Positions 1 through 9,678 of a stretch of DNA of 50,731 bases are shown in pieces (positions within the stretch are counted from its first letter, which is position 1; the number at the start of each line of letters is the position of its first letter). Source of the stretch: an uncultured Lentisphaeria bacterium (GTDB lineage: Bacteria; Verrucomicrobiota; Lentisphaeria; Victivallales; Victivallaceae); contig CASDQW010000053.1 in the NCBI GenBank assembly GCA_949282965.1, positions 1-50,731 of the forward strand, read 5' to 3'. The translations under genes and the position numbers were made by a program. The notes beneath the pieces were generated by a model. The model had not been told where the DNA came from and searched no databases. It worked only from the letters and a program-made list of their open reading frames with translations.

Positions 1-1
1 C

Positions 2-316
2 CGCAGTCTGGACGTGGTGACGGCGCTGTACTGCCGGAACAGCGGCATCGAGGACTCGCCGCGGCTGCGAGCCTATCTGGTGAAAAATCTGCTGATTCAT
101 TGTTCGGAATCGCTGCCGCTGTCGGTGCACCGGGTCGGCGCCAGCTACCGGCATTCGACCCACGGCTCCTCCATTGCGGCGGCGCGCTACGCCGGAACGC
201 TCAGTCTCTTCTGGCTGACCGAACTGCTGTATCCCGGTTCGACTCTGATCAAACCGGAAGCCTGTGTCGATTATCGCCAGGAGCTGAAAGTCGCTGAACC
301 GATGAATGAAAAATAG
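2..316 (+). CDS. C-terminal end of an unidentified protein (5' truncated)
   Basis: The frame is open from base 2 and ends at TAG 314-316, giving about 104 residues of a protein whose start lies outside the window. A GTG at 14 is internal, not a convincing start, because it has no Shine-Dalgarno sequence. The piece carries the strings HSTHGSSIAAARYAG and CVDYRQELKV; I see no signal peptide or membrane segment and do not recognise the family. It ends 15 bases before the next gene on the same strand, so the two are probably co-transcribed, which hints at a role with the neighbouring carbohydrate-active proteins. That link is inference only. Confidence 0.6.
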   Translation, partial: RSLDVVTALYCRNSGIEDSPRLRAYLVKNLLIHCSESLPLSVHRVGASYRHSTHGSSIAAARYAGTLSLFWLTELLYPGSTLIKPEACVDYRQELKVAEPMNEK

Positions 317-331
317 AGAAAGATCGTGCTG

Positions 332-2029
332 ATGGGTACGTTGAAGAATGATGTGCTGCCGGATCTCGGGCAGCTGACGGCGGCGTTCTGCCGGTATTTG
401 GACCGGGAAATCGTGGAAGAAAACGGCGTCTTTCTGCTGCCGGATCCCTACGAAACGGAGTATTCTGAAAACTACGGCTGCGCCTGCGCCGCGGTGGCGT
501 ATGCCGGGGCGATTCACCGCGACGAATCGCCGGAACTGCGCCGGAATTACCGGCGGATGCTGGACCGGACGCTGCAGCTGGCCGCGGACGGGACGGTGGC
601 GCCGTTCTGCCGGACGTTTCTGGCGCATTTTGCGGCGATGAGTCTGCTGATGCTGCCGGAAGCGGAGCGCCGGGCGCAGGGGGAAGACCCGGTGCGGTTT
701 CTGCTGAATTTCGAGGATCCCTGTTCGATGATCGTGGTGAACTGTGCGGCGATGCAGCTGTCGACGCAGATTTTTCTGCACGCCTTGAGCGGGAACCCGA
801 TGCCGCCGGAGAAGGCGGAACGGTTTTTATCGTTCATCCGGGCGGCCCGCTGCGCTTCCGGATTCATCAACGACTCCGTCGGCGAGGAGCGCGGAGTCTG
901 GGATTTCATGCCGATCGCCTATCATGGCTTTATCACGTTTCTGCTGAGCACCGGGCTGGTGTTCGGACGGCGTTTCGGGGTGCTGCCGCCGGAATGCGAC
1001 GCGGCGATGGCCGGACTGATCCACGACAACGTGAAATGGCTGGGGAATGTGTTTCTACCGGACGGATCTTTCGCCATGTGCGGACGCAGCCGCTATCAGG
1101 CATTCACCTGGGGCGTGCAGATCGCCCTGGCCAGACTGACCGGCGCTCCGGAGGAACGGCTGCAAAAGATCGTGGCGCGTTATCTGCGATTTGCGAAGCC
1201 GGACGGGAGTTACAGCTGCACCCCGAACGAGCTGCCGCATTCCTTCCGGGCGGGATTCGAGGGATATACTCACGTCAACATGTACAACACCCTGTGCTTT
1301 GCCGCGATGGCGTTCGCTGCGGAAGTGGGGGCAAAGGACGTTTTCGGGCAGTGGTATCCGGCGGACCTGCCGGACGGTGTGACGGTGGACCGGGAGGCCG
1401 GGTACGCCTTTTTGCGGAACCGCGGCGGTTATTGTGGAGTGGCGCTGCGGGATCATGCGGGCGTCTACACGCCGGGCATGGGGGGATTTCACTATACGCT
1501 TCCGGGCGTCCTGCTGCCGCTGGCGGAGAGCCGGATGAGCGGCGCGGTGCCGGTTCGCGACGGAATCGCCTTCCGCCGTGACGGGATGATGCACTATCCG
1601 GAGTTCCCGGCTGATGTTGAGGCCTCCGGCACGGCCGCTGGCGGCGTAACCATGTCCGGCACGGATGAGCGTTTCGGACGGATTTCCAGAAAAATTGCCG
1701 TGGATGACCGGACGGTGAGCTGGGAGTGTTCCTGGGACGCGGCACCGGAATGGCGGATGGCCGTTCCGGTGCAGCTGCTTCCGGTGATCGTCAACGACGG
1801 CCGGAATCAACTGCGGGTGCGGTCGCTCGGCGCGGCGGCGCTGGAACTGTCGTTTGCGGGAAGCGTGTTCCGTCTGCATTGCGAAGGGGCGCGGAAGACG
1901 GGATTGTCGCTGGCGCGGTCTCTGGACAGTGTTTCGGGTCTGTGTGCGGAAATTCAAATTGAACTGCCGCCGCCGGAAGAACAGCAGGCCTGCCGTTCCT
2001 GGCGGACGGTACTGGAGGTATTGTCATGA
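332..2029 (+). CDS. Hypothetical protein, predicted alpha-toroid plus beta-sandwich (heparinase/lyase-like layout)
   Basis: A 565-residue protein with no signal peptide. The first ~370 residues are rich in amphipathic helices with aromatic clusters (for example GVWDFMPIAYHG), and the last ~180 are beta-rich, starting around the GGYCGVALRDHAGVY stretch. That order resembles the alpha/alpha-toroid plus beta-sandwich of polysaccharide lyases and heparinase II/III proteins, but I see no diagnostic catalytic motif, so the function is unassigned. The start is uncertain: ATG at 332 sits about 9 bases after GAGAAAG, while an in-frame GTG at 326 is only 3 bases from it. The stop overlaps the start of the following exported hydrolase by 4 bases (ATGA), showing translational coupling. 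Confidence 0.6.
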   Translation: MGTLKNDVLPDLGQLTAAFCRYLDREIVEENGVFLLPDPYETEYSENYGCACAAVAYAGAIHRDESPELRRNYRRMLDRTLQLAADGTVAPFCRTFLAHFAAMSLLMLPEAERRAQGEDPVRFLLNFEDPCSMIVVNCAAMQLSTQIFLHALSGNPMPPEKAERFLSFIRAARCASGFINDSVGEERGVWDFMPIAYHGFITFLLSTGLVFGRRFGVLPPECDAAMAGLIHDNVKWLGNVFLPDGSFAMCGRSRYQAFTWGVQIALARLTGAPEERLQKIVARYLRFAKPDGSYSCTPNELPHSFRAGFEGYTHVNMYNTLCFAAMAFAAEVGAKDVFGQWYPADLPDGVTVDREAGYAFLRNRGGYCGVALRDHAGVYTPGMGGFHYTLPGVLLPLAESRMSGAVPVRDGIAFRRDGMMHYPEFPADVEASGTAAGGVTMSGTDERFGRISRKIAVDDRTVSWECSWDAAPEWRMAVPVQLLPVIVNDGRNQLRVRSLGAAALELSFAGSVFRLHCEGARKTGLSLARSLDSVSGLCAEIQIELPPPEEQQACRSWRTVLEVLS

Positions 2030-3165
2030 AGCTGGTTTTCGCCTCCCGGTTGGTCGTGATGATGACGGTTCTGTTGGCGGGGGGCACCTCCGCAGCCGCG
2101 GCGGAACCGGAAACGACTCCGGTGGAGAAGCTTTCCGGGAAACGCTTTGCCGGTGCCGCCGGGCGGGCGGAGTTCCTGAAGCTGTTTCACCGGAGACTGG
2201 CCGGGAAGGGGCCGGAAAAACGGTTTGATTCGGTCCTGTCCTTTGACCAGTCCGAGCAAAAGGACGGATACACGCTGCATACGGTCTCCTACTTTGTGGA
2301 CGATGGCGAAAAGGTTTCCGCCTATTTGCTGGTGCCGGACTACGGGAAGGGGAAGAAGCTGCCGCTGGTCTTCTGTCTGCATCCGACGAACCGGATCGGC
2401 AAGGATACGTTGATCAATCGTTACCCCGCACCTCCGGCGAACGAGGCGGAACGGCGCAAGCGGGAAAATCGCGCGTATGCCGGGGAGCTGGTGCGGCGCG
2501 GCTTTGTCTGTTTCATTCCGGACCGGGGCGGTTACGGAGAGCGTTCGCCGCTGCCGGAAGAATCGGATCCGTTCAAAAACATGCATGCCTATCAGAAAAT
2601 GCTTCAGAAAAAATATCCCCGCTGGGGATATACTCGAGGCAAGGTGCCATACGACCTGAGCTGCGCCCTGGACGCGCTGCTGAAGCTGGACTTCATCGAC
2701 GGCGAAAACGTCGGTACCATCGGGCATTCGCTCGGCGGCTGGGATTCGTTGCACTTCTGGGGCAGCGATCCGCGGGTGAAGGCGGCGGTGATCAACTCCG
2801 GCGGCTCCTATGAGATTGACCCGAAGCTCTGGGCGGACGACAGCTGGATGGAAAAATTCGCCGATGGCGATACGCTGGGCATGAGCAGCATTCTCCGCTC
2901 CGCCCAGGGGTATATCCTGCTGGGGGCGCCGCGGCCGCTGCTGTATATGAAATCAACGGAGGAGGGGAAAACCCCGAGCAGCATTATGGAAAACCTCAAG
3001 GTGATCCGGGCCGGTTACGCCGCCGCTCCGGCAGGCAGCTCATACAAAGTCGCAGGCAAGTCGCAGTTCAGCGCCTTTTTTCATAACGATGGACACGATT
3101 TTCCCTCGTTTGCCCGGGAACTGGCCTGCCGCTGGCTGGAGCGCCAATTACAGGGAAAATACTGA
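2026..3165 (+). CDS. Exported alpha/beta hydrolase (acetyl-xylan-esterase/dienelactone-hydrolase-like)
   Basis: A 379-residue protein. Residues 1-26 form a signal peptide (basic start, hydrophobic VVMMTVLLAGG, small residues at the probable cut after AAAA). The mature part shows an alpha/beta-hydrolase core: the strand VFCLHP near 115-120, the nucleophile elbow GHSLGG with Ser235, and a late histidine in HNDGHDFP (His357). The acid residue is not certain. Such enzymes usually remove acetyl or other ester groups from plant polysaccharides outside the cytoplasm; the true substrate is unknown. It is coupled to the upstream gene by an ATGA overlap and followed 64 bases later by a pseudopilin, fitting a secreted polysaccharide-processing unit. 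Confidence 0.75.
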   Translation: MKLVFASRLVVMMTVLLAGGTSAAAAEPETTPVEKLSGKRFAGAAGRAEFLKLFHRRLAGKGPEKRFDSVLSFDQSEQKDGYTLHTVSYFVDDGEKVSAYLLVPDYGKGKKLPLVFCLHPTNRIGKDTLINRYPAPPANEAERRKRENRAYAGELVRRGFVCFIPDRGGYGERSPLPEESDPFKNMHAYQKMLQKKYPRWGYTRGKVPYDLSCALDALLKLDFIDGENVGTIGHSLGGWDSLHFWGSDPRVKAAVINSGGSYEIDPKLWADDSWMEKFADGDTLGMSSILRSAQGYILLGAPRPLLYMKSTEEGKTPSSIMENLKVIRAGYAAAPAGSSYKVAGKSQFSAFFHNDGHDFPSFARELACRWLERQLQGKY

Positions 3166-3229
3166 TTGGAGCTGATCTATCCGGTGGATCAACATGAGTA
3201 TGATGAATGGAAAAAGGAAAGGGAAAAAG

Positions 3230-3985
<756 letters not shown>

Positions 3986-4049
3986 GAAAAAACTGCGGCG
4001 GAGTCGGGGCCGGGGCCATCTAGCCCCGGTGAAACGCGGGCACCGCCGC
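3986..4049 (-). terminator. Two-armed hairpin between convergent genes, terminator for the 4062-5594 gene
   Basis: GCGGCGG (3995-4001) pairs with CCGCCGC (4043-4049), and inside it CCGGGGC (4010-4016) pairs with GCCCCGG (4023-4029). Read on the minus strand the outer stem is followed by CAGTTTTTTCTC, a Rho-independent layout. On the plus strand there is no T-run. Confidence 0.6.
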
Positions 4050-4061
4050 CAGCCGATTCAC

Positions 4062-5594
4062 TCAGAAGGACCGCAGCACCAGATGCCGTCCGTCCGCTTC
4101 CAGGCGGAAATCGTCGCCGTCCGGCACGATCCGCCCGACCTCCGCGCCGAATCCGTAATCATATCCCTTGTGGCGGTAACGGATTTGCCCGTTGCGGAAA
4201 AACAGGGCCGTCGGCGTCCGCAGTTCCACCGCCTGCCGGTTGCATTGGTAGAACAAGGCTTCGCCGTCACGCGGAAATTCCATTGCCATGGTTTCCGGTG
4301 TGAGCCGGATGACGACGTGTTCACCGGTTTTACGCTTCCAGACGATCCGCAGGATTTCCGGGGATTCCTCCAGCACGTCCGCCACTTCTCCGGGACCTCC
4401 GGGGAAGCGGAACGAGCTCGGGTGCCACAACATTCCGTCGAGCAGCGGCAGTGCGTCGTACACGCAGGCGCCGGAATGGCAGACGTCCCGCAGATACGGT
4501 TCGGCATAATCCTCCCGGAAGAGCTGCCAGTCACGGACGGTGAGCGTTCCGTCCGTCTCGCGGAAAAGATTGACGCGGCCGAACCGCGATAGATACCAGA
4601 CTCCGGCGTGTCCCGCCTGCTGCCAGTCGTCCAGCGTGACCACGGCGCTGGCGGGGGTAACCGGGAAGTGCGACCGGAACCAGCGGCCGGTTTCACCGAG
4701 CGTGGCGATCCGGATGGTGCCGGCGTCGCGCAGCCGGGCGATTTCGCGATACTGTCCGGGAAGACCTTTTTTCATGCGGTCCCAGCCGAAAGAATTTTCC
4801 TGTCCGGCCTGCGCGTAAGCCATCGCCAGATGCGGATGGCGGTAATTTTCCCGGAAAAACCAGTCCACCCATTCCCGGCTGCCGCCGCCCAGCCCCTCGA
4901 AAGCCGGTTCCAGGGTGATCACCTGTTGGCCGTTGCCCGCAATGCCGGCGGAATATTGATAGAGCGGGTCGCTGCCGAGCATTCGGAAGACCGGCACCGG
5001 AATCTGGGACTCCGGATGCTGCGCCGGCAAATAGGCGTTTTGAATGCTCGGATAATAGCCGTTGGCCCAGTAGCCGCCCCACAGGGTATACCCGTCGGTG
5101 CCGTACTGGTCTTTACAGTTGCAGGCGGCCTCAAGGCGGTACCGCCGGTACAGATATGCCAGCAGATGCGCATCGAAGAGCCAGCTGCCCATGGAGGCCG
5201 GACGGCGGCCGAACGTCTCCCGGAACCGTTCCACAAACACGTCCGCGATCCTTTCCCTTTCCTCCGGCGAGTACCCGACCGAAAAGCCGACATCCGTGTG
5301 CCAGTCCCACGCCCAGCGTCCGCGCCACGGAATACCGGCTGCTTCGACATTGGGCTGGACGACTTCAAACCAGATACCGATTTCGTGAGATTCCGGCATC
5401 TCGTTTTTGAGAAAGTCGACGAACGGTCCGGTGGTCAGCGCGTCGTATTGCAGCAGCCAGGTGGTCGGCAGATTGAATTCTTTCGCCAGCGCCATCTGTT
5501 CCCGGACCGGCTCAAAAAGATCCCGCTGCTCGTGGTAACGCGGTTCCAGCGCACGAATGAAATTGACGATATTAACGAAATTCGAATGTTTCAT
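4062..5594 (-). CDS. Hypothetical protein with a predicted polysaccharide-deacetylase/GH57-like barrel
   Basis: A 510-residue cytoplasmic-looking protein. The first ~200 residues have features of a NodB or GH57-type barrel: an early strand with LPTTWLLQYDAL, a segment with SHEIGIWFEV, and a helix ending FGRRPASMGSWLFD, similar to the GxxPxSxGxWxxD pattern of that fold. Several Trp- and Tyr-rich loops follow (LWGGYWANGYYPS), typical of sugar sites. The C-terminal ~130 residues are beta-rich. I cannot name a family or a reaction. ATG 5594 is preceded by AAGGAAACG at 8 bases. It is divergent from the glycosidase at 5719, with which it shares a 124-bp control region. Confidence 0.6.
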   Translation of the reverse strand: MKHSNFVNIVNFIRALEPRYHEQRDLFEPVREQMALAKEFNLPTTWLLQYDALTTGPFVDFLKNEMPESHEIGIWFEVVQPNVEAAGIPWRGRWAWDWHTDVGFSVGYSPEERERIADVFVERFRETFGRRPASMGSWLFDAHLLAYLYRRYRLEAACNCKDQYGTDGYTLWGGYWANGYYPSIQNAYLPAQHPESQIPVPVFRMLGSDPLYQYSAGIAGNGQQVITLEPAFEGLGGGSREWVDWFFRENYRHPHLAMAYAQAGQENSFGWDRMKKGLPGQYREIARLRDAGTIRIATLGETGRWFRSHFPVTPASAVVTLDDWQQAGHAGVWYLSRFGRVNLFRETDGTLTVRDWQLFREDYAEPYLRDVCHSGACVYDALPLLDGMLWHPSSFRFPGGPGEVADVLEESPEILRIVWKRKTGEHVVIRLTPETMAMEFPRDGEALFYQCNRQAVELRTPTALFFRNGQIRYRHKGYDYGFGAEVGRIVPDGDDFRLEADGRHLVLRSF

Positions 5595-5605
5595 GATTCG
5601 TTTCC

Positions 5606-5634
5606 TTGTTCCGAGAAAGTTTTTCGGCTATACT
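5606..5634 (+). promoter_or_regulatory. Candidate sigma70 promoter for the DUF6259-like glycosidase, with a palindrome in the spacer
   Basis: TTGTTC (5606-5611), 17 bp, TATACT (5629-5634). The spacer holds CCGAGAAAGTTTTTCGG (5611-5627), an imperfect inverted repeat that could be an operator. The start codon lies 84 bases downstream. Confidence 0.5.
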
Positions 5635-5718
5635 ATAACGGGTTCCTGCTGCAAAGAAAACCTGGATTGCAACTTTGGGGAACCAAATTCTGTACGACTT
5701 CAGGAAAAGGACAGACGC

Positions 5719-7671
5719 ATGAACGGATTGCAGCACACGGGCGATTGGGATGGCGTGAGGATTTCCTGGGCGCTGGAACTGAATTCCGGGGAACTGGTGA
5801 CGCCGGAGAGAATGACGGAACGCACGGAACTGTCGGATGGCGGCACGCAGTGGCGGAACGGGGATTTTGCCGTCGTCTGCCGCTGGCGCGCCGGAGACCA
5901 TGGCGGCCGGATCGGCACCATCGAATACGAAAACGCCCCCGGCGTGGCCGCCGTCCGCTTCCCCATCGTAGTCAAGGCGGATTTTCCGGAAGCCGGCACG
6001 CTGCTGCTCCCGGATCAATACGGAATCATTCTGCATCATCCGCTGACCCATGTGGCCGTGCCGTCGGAATACACTTGTGATCCGTATGACCCGGAGATGA
6101 TTGCGGTCTCCGAAATGGTGACGATGCGGGGGGCGGCTATGCTGTTGCCGGAACAGTCTTTCTTTTTTGATTTCCGGGATCCGACCTGGTTTCAGAAGCG
6201 CTGCTTTTTCCGCCGGGGACCGGGGCAGGGGGAGGTCATGTTTTACGGCAACCACCTGGCACCGCAGGATGAGCGTTCCCGTTCCTGGCGTTTGCCATAT
6301 GAATGCGGCATCACTCCGTTTGAGGGCGGCTGGTTTGAAGCCGCCCAAGTGTATCGGCGCTGGGCGCTGCGGCAACCGCGGGCACGGAAGAGACCGGATG
6401 AACGCGTGCGCGCCATCAGCTGCGTCTGCTGGAATCGTGGTCTCGCGGACCAGGTGGCGCCGCCGGTACTGCGCCTGAGCGCCGATACCGGGAGCTCGGC
6501 CATGCTTTCCTGGTACTGGTGGCATCACAATCCGTATGACACCGACTATCCGGATTACTGGCCGCCGCGGGACGGCGAGACGGTTTTCCGCGAAACCATT
6601 GCCGAGTTGAAGCGCCATGGCTGCCATGTGCAGGTATACGTCAACGGCATGACCTGGGACATGGACGGCGCCGCCCGCTGGCCGGAGGGGCCGGCGGCGA
6701 TTGTCCGGCGACGCGACGGCACGCCCGAGTGTTTTCCCTACAATGTCTTCAATCATCACCGGCTGGGCAGCATCTGCGGCATTGTCCAGGCGTTTCAAGA
6801 CCGCCTGATGGAGCAGTTCGACCGGCTGGCCGCCGCCGGGCTGCCGGGCATCTACATCGACATGATCGGCAATGCCAATCACCGCCCCTGCTACGCATCG
6901 AATCATGGTCATGCGCCGGGCGGAGGGGATTACCATTATCAAGGGTATCGCCGCATGGTGCAGGAGCTGCGCCGCCGGCATCCGCAGCTGCTGCTCAGCA
7001 CGGAGGACTGCGGGGAAGATTTCATGGATCTCATGGATTTGCTTATCGGATTTCATATCTGCCATGAACGGTTTTCCACGGATCCGGAGTTGGAACAGGT
7101 GCCGTTTTATCCGGCGGTCTATCATGGGGTCATGCCGATTTACGGCAGCTACACGCTGCCGGACGGCATTCCGCCCTACGACCCGGCGTGGCCGCGGGAA
7201 GGGCGCTGGCGGCACGAGCGGGACTGGATGAAGTTGTTTCCGGATCAGTTTTTTCTGGAAATGGCGCGGCAGATCGTGTACGGCAACATTCCGACGGTGG
7301 CGAACCTGCAGTTGAAACACTGTACGGAGGAGCGTTATCGCGAAGTGTATGAGTATTTGTGCCGGACGGTCCGGTTCTATCGGGAACACGTGCCGTTTCT
7401 TTTCGACGGCGAGATGCTGGCGCCGCCGGAGGTGGTGTGTCCGAAAAAGGACGTGGATTTCATGGCGCGTTTCATTTACACCCGCGAAGAAGACATGAAA
7501 ACCGTGCGGCGACGTCTGCCGCAGGTGTTTGCCTCACGCTGGCGTTCACCGGACGGTGTAGAGGCCGTGGTGGCGGCCAACTGGTCCTCCGAGACGGTTA
7601 CGGCGCGGATCAACGGCCAATCACGCACCATTCCGGCGCACGATTACGCATGCTGGAGCGAAAACGTCTGA
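5719..7671 (+). CDS. DUF6259-like protein, predicted TIM-barrel glycoside hydrolase
   Basis: A 650-residue protein without signal peptide. Residues ~1-230 are beta-rich. From ~255 a barrel follows, with SWYWWHHNPYDTDYPDYW near 263-280, GIYIDMIGNANH near residues 376-387 and LLLSTEDCGED near 424-434; the Asp and Glu at barrel strand ends are good candidates for catalytic acids. The layout matches what I know as DUF6259, a glycosidase-like family common in Victivallis-type genomes. The substrate is unknown. ATG 5719 is preceded by AGGAAAAGGA; an in-frame extension up to 5557 would run across the promoter and is rejected. It is transcribed away from the deacetylase-like gene and converges on the pseudopilin at 7733-8392. 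Confidence 0.7.
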   Translation: MNGLQHTGDWDGVRISWALELNSGELVTPERMTERTELSDGGTQWRNGDFAVVCRWRAGDHGGRIGTIEYENAPGVAAVRFPIVVKADFPEAGTLLLPDQYGIILHHPLTHVAVPSEYTCDPYDPEMIAVSEMVTMRGAAMLLPEQSFFFDFRDPTWFQKRCFFRRGPGQGEVMFYGNHLAPQDERSRSWRLPYECGITPFEGGWFEAAQVYRRWALRQPRARKRPDERVRAISCVCWNRGLADQVAPPVLRLSADTGSSAMLSWYWWHHNPYDTDYPDYWPPRDGETVFRETIAELKRHGCHVQVYVNGMTWDMDGAARWPEGPAAIVRRRDGTPECFPYNVFNHHRLGSICGIVQAFQDRLMEQFDRLAAAGLPGIYIDMIGNANHRPCYASNHGHAPGGGDYHYQGYRRMVQELRRRHPQLLLSTEDCGEDFMDLMDLLIGFHICHERFSTDPELEQVPFYPAVYHGVMPIYGSYTLPDGIPPYDPAWPREGRWRHERDWMKLFPDQFFLEMARQIVYGNIPTVANLQLKHCTEERYREVYEYLCRTVRFYREHVPFLFDGEMLAPPEVVCPKKDVDFMARFIYTREEDMKTVRRRLPQVFASRWRSPDGVEAVVAANWSSETVTARINGQSRTIPAHDYACWSENV

Positions 7672-7732
7672 CGGAAAACCTGCCGCCGCGGGAGAAAGGT
7701 GGGCTGCTTTCGAAGCGGCACCGGCATTCCGT

Positions 7733-8392
7733 TCAGAAGCGGCTGTCCCATTGGAACCGGTTGTCGCAGAAGAACATCCCCTGATAACGGAGGGCATCGC
7801 TTCCGAACGTGGGCTGCTTGCGCGCCTCGGCGTGTCCGTCGACGAAGACGATATTGCTTCCCCGGTGGTAATCGCCGAGCCGGGTGGAGTAGTTGGTATA
7901 ATCGGCAACCCAGTATTCATCCTCGGCGTCGGCGAACAGCGCCCGGACGGCAGGACGTTGCACCTTGGTCTCCTTGCCGGCCAGCACCGGTAAACTGGAA
8001 TTATAGAGGAATCGGGACATTTTGGCCGCCGTGCTGACCGCCGGGGGCGCGGCGGGACAGTCCAGCACGCTGCCGACGCAGGAGGTGGAGCTCCGGACCC
8101 GCAGATAGCGGACGGCCCCCTGGTAGTTGGCATCGGTGAGACCAACGAAAACCGAAAAATAAGGATCGGCCCAGGAATTGATGTTTTTGTTGCTTCCGTA
8201 TGGCATGAAGAAGCCGTTGTTGTCATGGAGGTAGTAGATCTGGGCCGTTCCCAGCTGGCGGAGGTTGGATACGCACTGGATGCACCGGGCTTTGGCACGG
8301 GCCTGGTTCAGCGCGGGCAGCAGCATGGAAGCCAGAATGGCGATGATCGCAATCACAACCAGCAGTTCGATCAATGTGAAGCGTTTTTTCAT
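7733..8392 (-). CDS. Pseudopilin-like protein, likely under LacI-type control
   Basis: A 219-residue protein beginning [20 protein letters not shown], with the prepilin peptidase site, Glu+5 and hydrophobic stem, and [10 protein letters not shown] near the C-terminus. The first 60 residues are nearly identical to those of the pseudopilin at 3230-3985 (for example [15 protein letters not shown] against [15 protein letters not shown]), so the two are paralogues. ATG 8392 follows AAGGAG at 8 bases; an upstream in-frame start at 8464 would lack a ribosome site. The gene lies 142 bp downstream of the LacI-type regulator on the same strand, with a copy of the regulator's presumed operator in that gap, so it is probably co-regulated with it. 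Confidence 0.85.
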   Translation of the reverse strand: MKKRFTLIELLVVIAIIAILASMLLPALNQARAKARCIQCVSNLRQLGTAQIYYLHDNNGFFMPYGSNKNINSWADPYFSVFVGLTDANYQGAVRYLRVRSSTSCVGSVLDCPAAPPAVSTAAKMSRFLYNSSLPVLAGKETKVQRPAVRALFADAEDEYWVADYTNYSTRLGDYHRGSNIVFVDGHAEARKQPTFGSDALRYQGMFFCDNRFQWDSRF

Positions 8393-8468
8393 GGCGGCAA
8401 CTCCTTGAACATTTCTGTTAGGCAGACAGCGGGGACCTTCCTGGGGGAAATCAGCAGGATGCATCCTG

Positions 8469-8488
8469 AAAACAAACCTTTGTTTTTT
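8469..8488. promoter_or_regulatory. Operator-like palindrome, copy 1 (upstream of pseudopilin)
   Basis: Core AACAAACCTTTGTT (8471-8484), a palindrome except for the two central bases, inside A- and T-runs. It lies about 80 bases before the pseudopilin start and 51 bases past the lacI stop. A 19-base stretch is identical to the copy at 9541-9560. Confidence 0.75.
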
Positions 8489-8534
8489 CTCCTTTCCATA
8501 GGGTATGAGTGATGGTGGTGAAACGGCAATGGGA

Positions 8535-9539
8535 TCAGGGGTGTCTTCCGGGGGGGGCGGAGGAACGGCGAAGTTTCAATTCCGGTTTGATCCATTCATC
8601 GGACTCCGCTTTTCCGTTGATCAGGTGGAGCAATTTCCGAACGGCCCGGCGGCCCTGGTTGCGGGTCGGCGGGTGAACGCTGCTCAACCCGAGATGCGTT
8701 TCCGCCGCAAAGAGCTGATCATCATATCCGACGACCTTAAGCGTGTCGCCCGGAGTGATACCGTAGTTGTGGAGTTCCCGAAACAGGTTCAGTGCACAGA
8801 AATCGTGCTCGGCAAATACGCCGATCGTGTGACCTTGCTCCCGGGCGATTGACATTTCCGTAATATCCGGCAGCCGGAGGTGCGTACAGGGACATCCGGC
8901 GGCTTCCACCTGACGCCGGAACGCCTGCAGCCGGGAATCGCACCAATCGTCTTCCGCCACGGTAAAAAATCGGTCGCACCGCTGTTCCAGCAGATGAGCG
9001 GCGACGAGCGCGACGCCGGCCTCCTCATCCTGATTCAGTCGCACGACGGAGGACCAGTGTTGCGGCAGGGTCGTATAGTAATTGACCAGCAGGGCTCTAC
9101 CGCCGTTTTGCGCATAATTTTCCAGAAATTGCAGCAGATAGGGTTCGTCGCGTTTGTCCGGCGGATAGCTGATGACGCCGGCATGGCCGATCTTGGCGGG
9201 ATGCTGCAGTACATCGATGAATTTTTCCATGTCGTTTCCAATGAAGAAACTGACCGGGAATCCTTCGGTCAGAGCTTCCTCGGAAATACCGAACGCAAGA
9301 TCCGCGATCAAGCGGTCTGCACGGTCCGGCAGAAAACACAGCAAAGTCGGCATTTTCCCTCGTTTCAGGTACGAGGCATAGCGGTTCGGCCGATACCCCA
9401 TCCGGTGAGCGGTGCGCAGAATGAGTTCCCGCGTCTCCTGCCTGACGACCGCGTGTTTGTCCGGATTGGGATTCAGCGCCCGCGAAATCACGGAGACATC
9501 CAGATTCAGCTCCCGGGCGATGTCCGTCAGTTTTACCAT
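8535..9539 (-). CDS. LacI-family transcriptional regulator
   Basis: A 334-residue DNA-binding repressor. Residues 1-60 are the LacI helix-turn-helix and hinge ([21 protein letters not shown], then [15 protein letters not shown]); the remainder is a periplasmic-binding-protein-like sensor domain with the family strings [21 protein letters not shown] and [12 protein letters not shown]. Sugar or sugar-derived effectors are usual for the family; the ligand here is not known. ATG 9539 is the start because the family domain begins exactly there; the longer frame to 9596 would include its own promoter. A strong promoter and an operator-like palindrome stand directly upstream, indicating autorepression. 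The protein probably also controls the pseudopilin downstream. Confidence 0.9.
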   Translation of the reverse strand: MVKLTDIARELNLDVSVISRALNPNPDKHAVVRQETRELILRTAHRMGYRPNRYASYLKRGKMPTLLCFLPDRADRLIADLAFGISEEALTEGFPVSFFIGNDMEKFIDVLQHPAKIGHAGVISYPPDKRDEPYLLQFLENYAQNGGRALLVNYYTTLPQHWSSVVRLNQDEEAGVALVAAHLLEQRCDRFFTVAEDDWCDSRLQAFRRQVEAAGCPCTHLRLPDITEMSIAREQGHTIGVFAEHDFCALNLFRELHNYGITPGDTLKVVGYDDQLFAAETHLGLSSVHPPTRNQGRRAVRKLLHLINGKAESDEWIKPELKLRRSSAPPGRHP

Positions 9540-9540
9540 A

Positions 9541-9560
9541 AAAAACAAACCTTTGTTTTT
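9541..9560. promoter_or_regulatory. Operator-like palindrome, copy 2 (lacI 5' region)
   Basis: Core AACAAACCTTTGTT (9544-9557), same as copy 1. It begins about 4 bases after the predicted lacI transcription start and covers the AAAGG that serves as ribosome site, so binding could block both transcription and the start region. Confidence 0.75.
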
Positions 9561-9567
9561 ATGTACT

Positions 9568-9596
9568 ATTATAAGGGAAATCCGGACAAAAAGCAA
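9568..9596 (-). promoter_or_regulatory. lacI promoter
   Basis: On the minus strand TTGCTT (9596-9591), 17 bp, TATAAT (9573-9568). The start of transcription would be near 9561, giving a leader of about 22 bases. Confidence 0.75.
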
Positions 9597-9627
9597 GGAA
9601 AGAAAAGATCTTAACGCAACTTTTTTG

Positions 9628-9665
9628 AAAAAACGCTGACGCCGGAGGGGGGGCGGGGAGCAGCG
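9628..9665 (-). terminator. Possible terminator after epmA
   Basis: On the minus strand CGCTG (9665-9661) and CAGCG (9638-9634) can pair across a C-rich loop and are followed by TTTTTT (9633-9628). The stem is short, so this is a weak call. Confidence 0.35.
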
Positions 9666-9678
9666 GCCGCCTTGCCTC

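Noticed and set aside
4608..6080. 490-codon plus-strand frame crossing the divergent promoter region
   Set aside because: It runs antisense to one gene, through the control region and into another gene out of frame.
5572..7389. 605-codon open frame antisense to the DUF6259-like gene
   Set aside because: The plus-strand frame has the conserved barrel strings and a ribosome site; the antisense product is rich in Arg, His and Pro without motifs.
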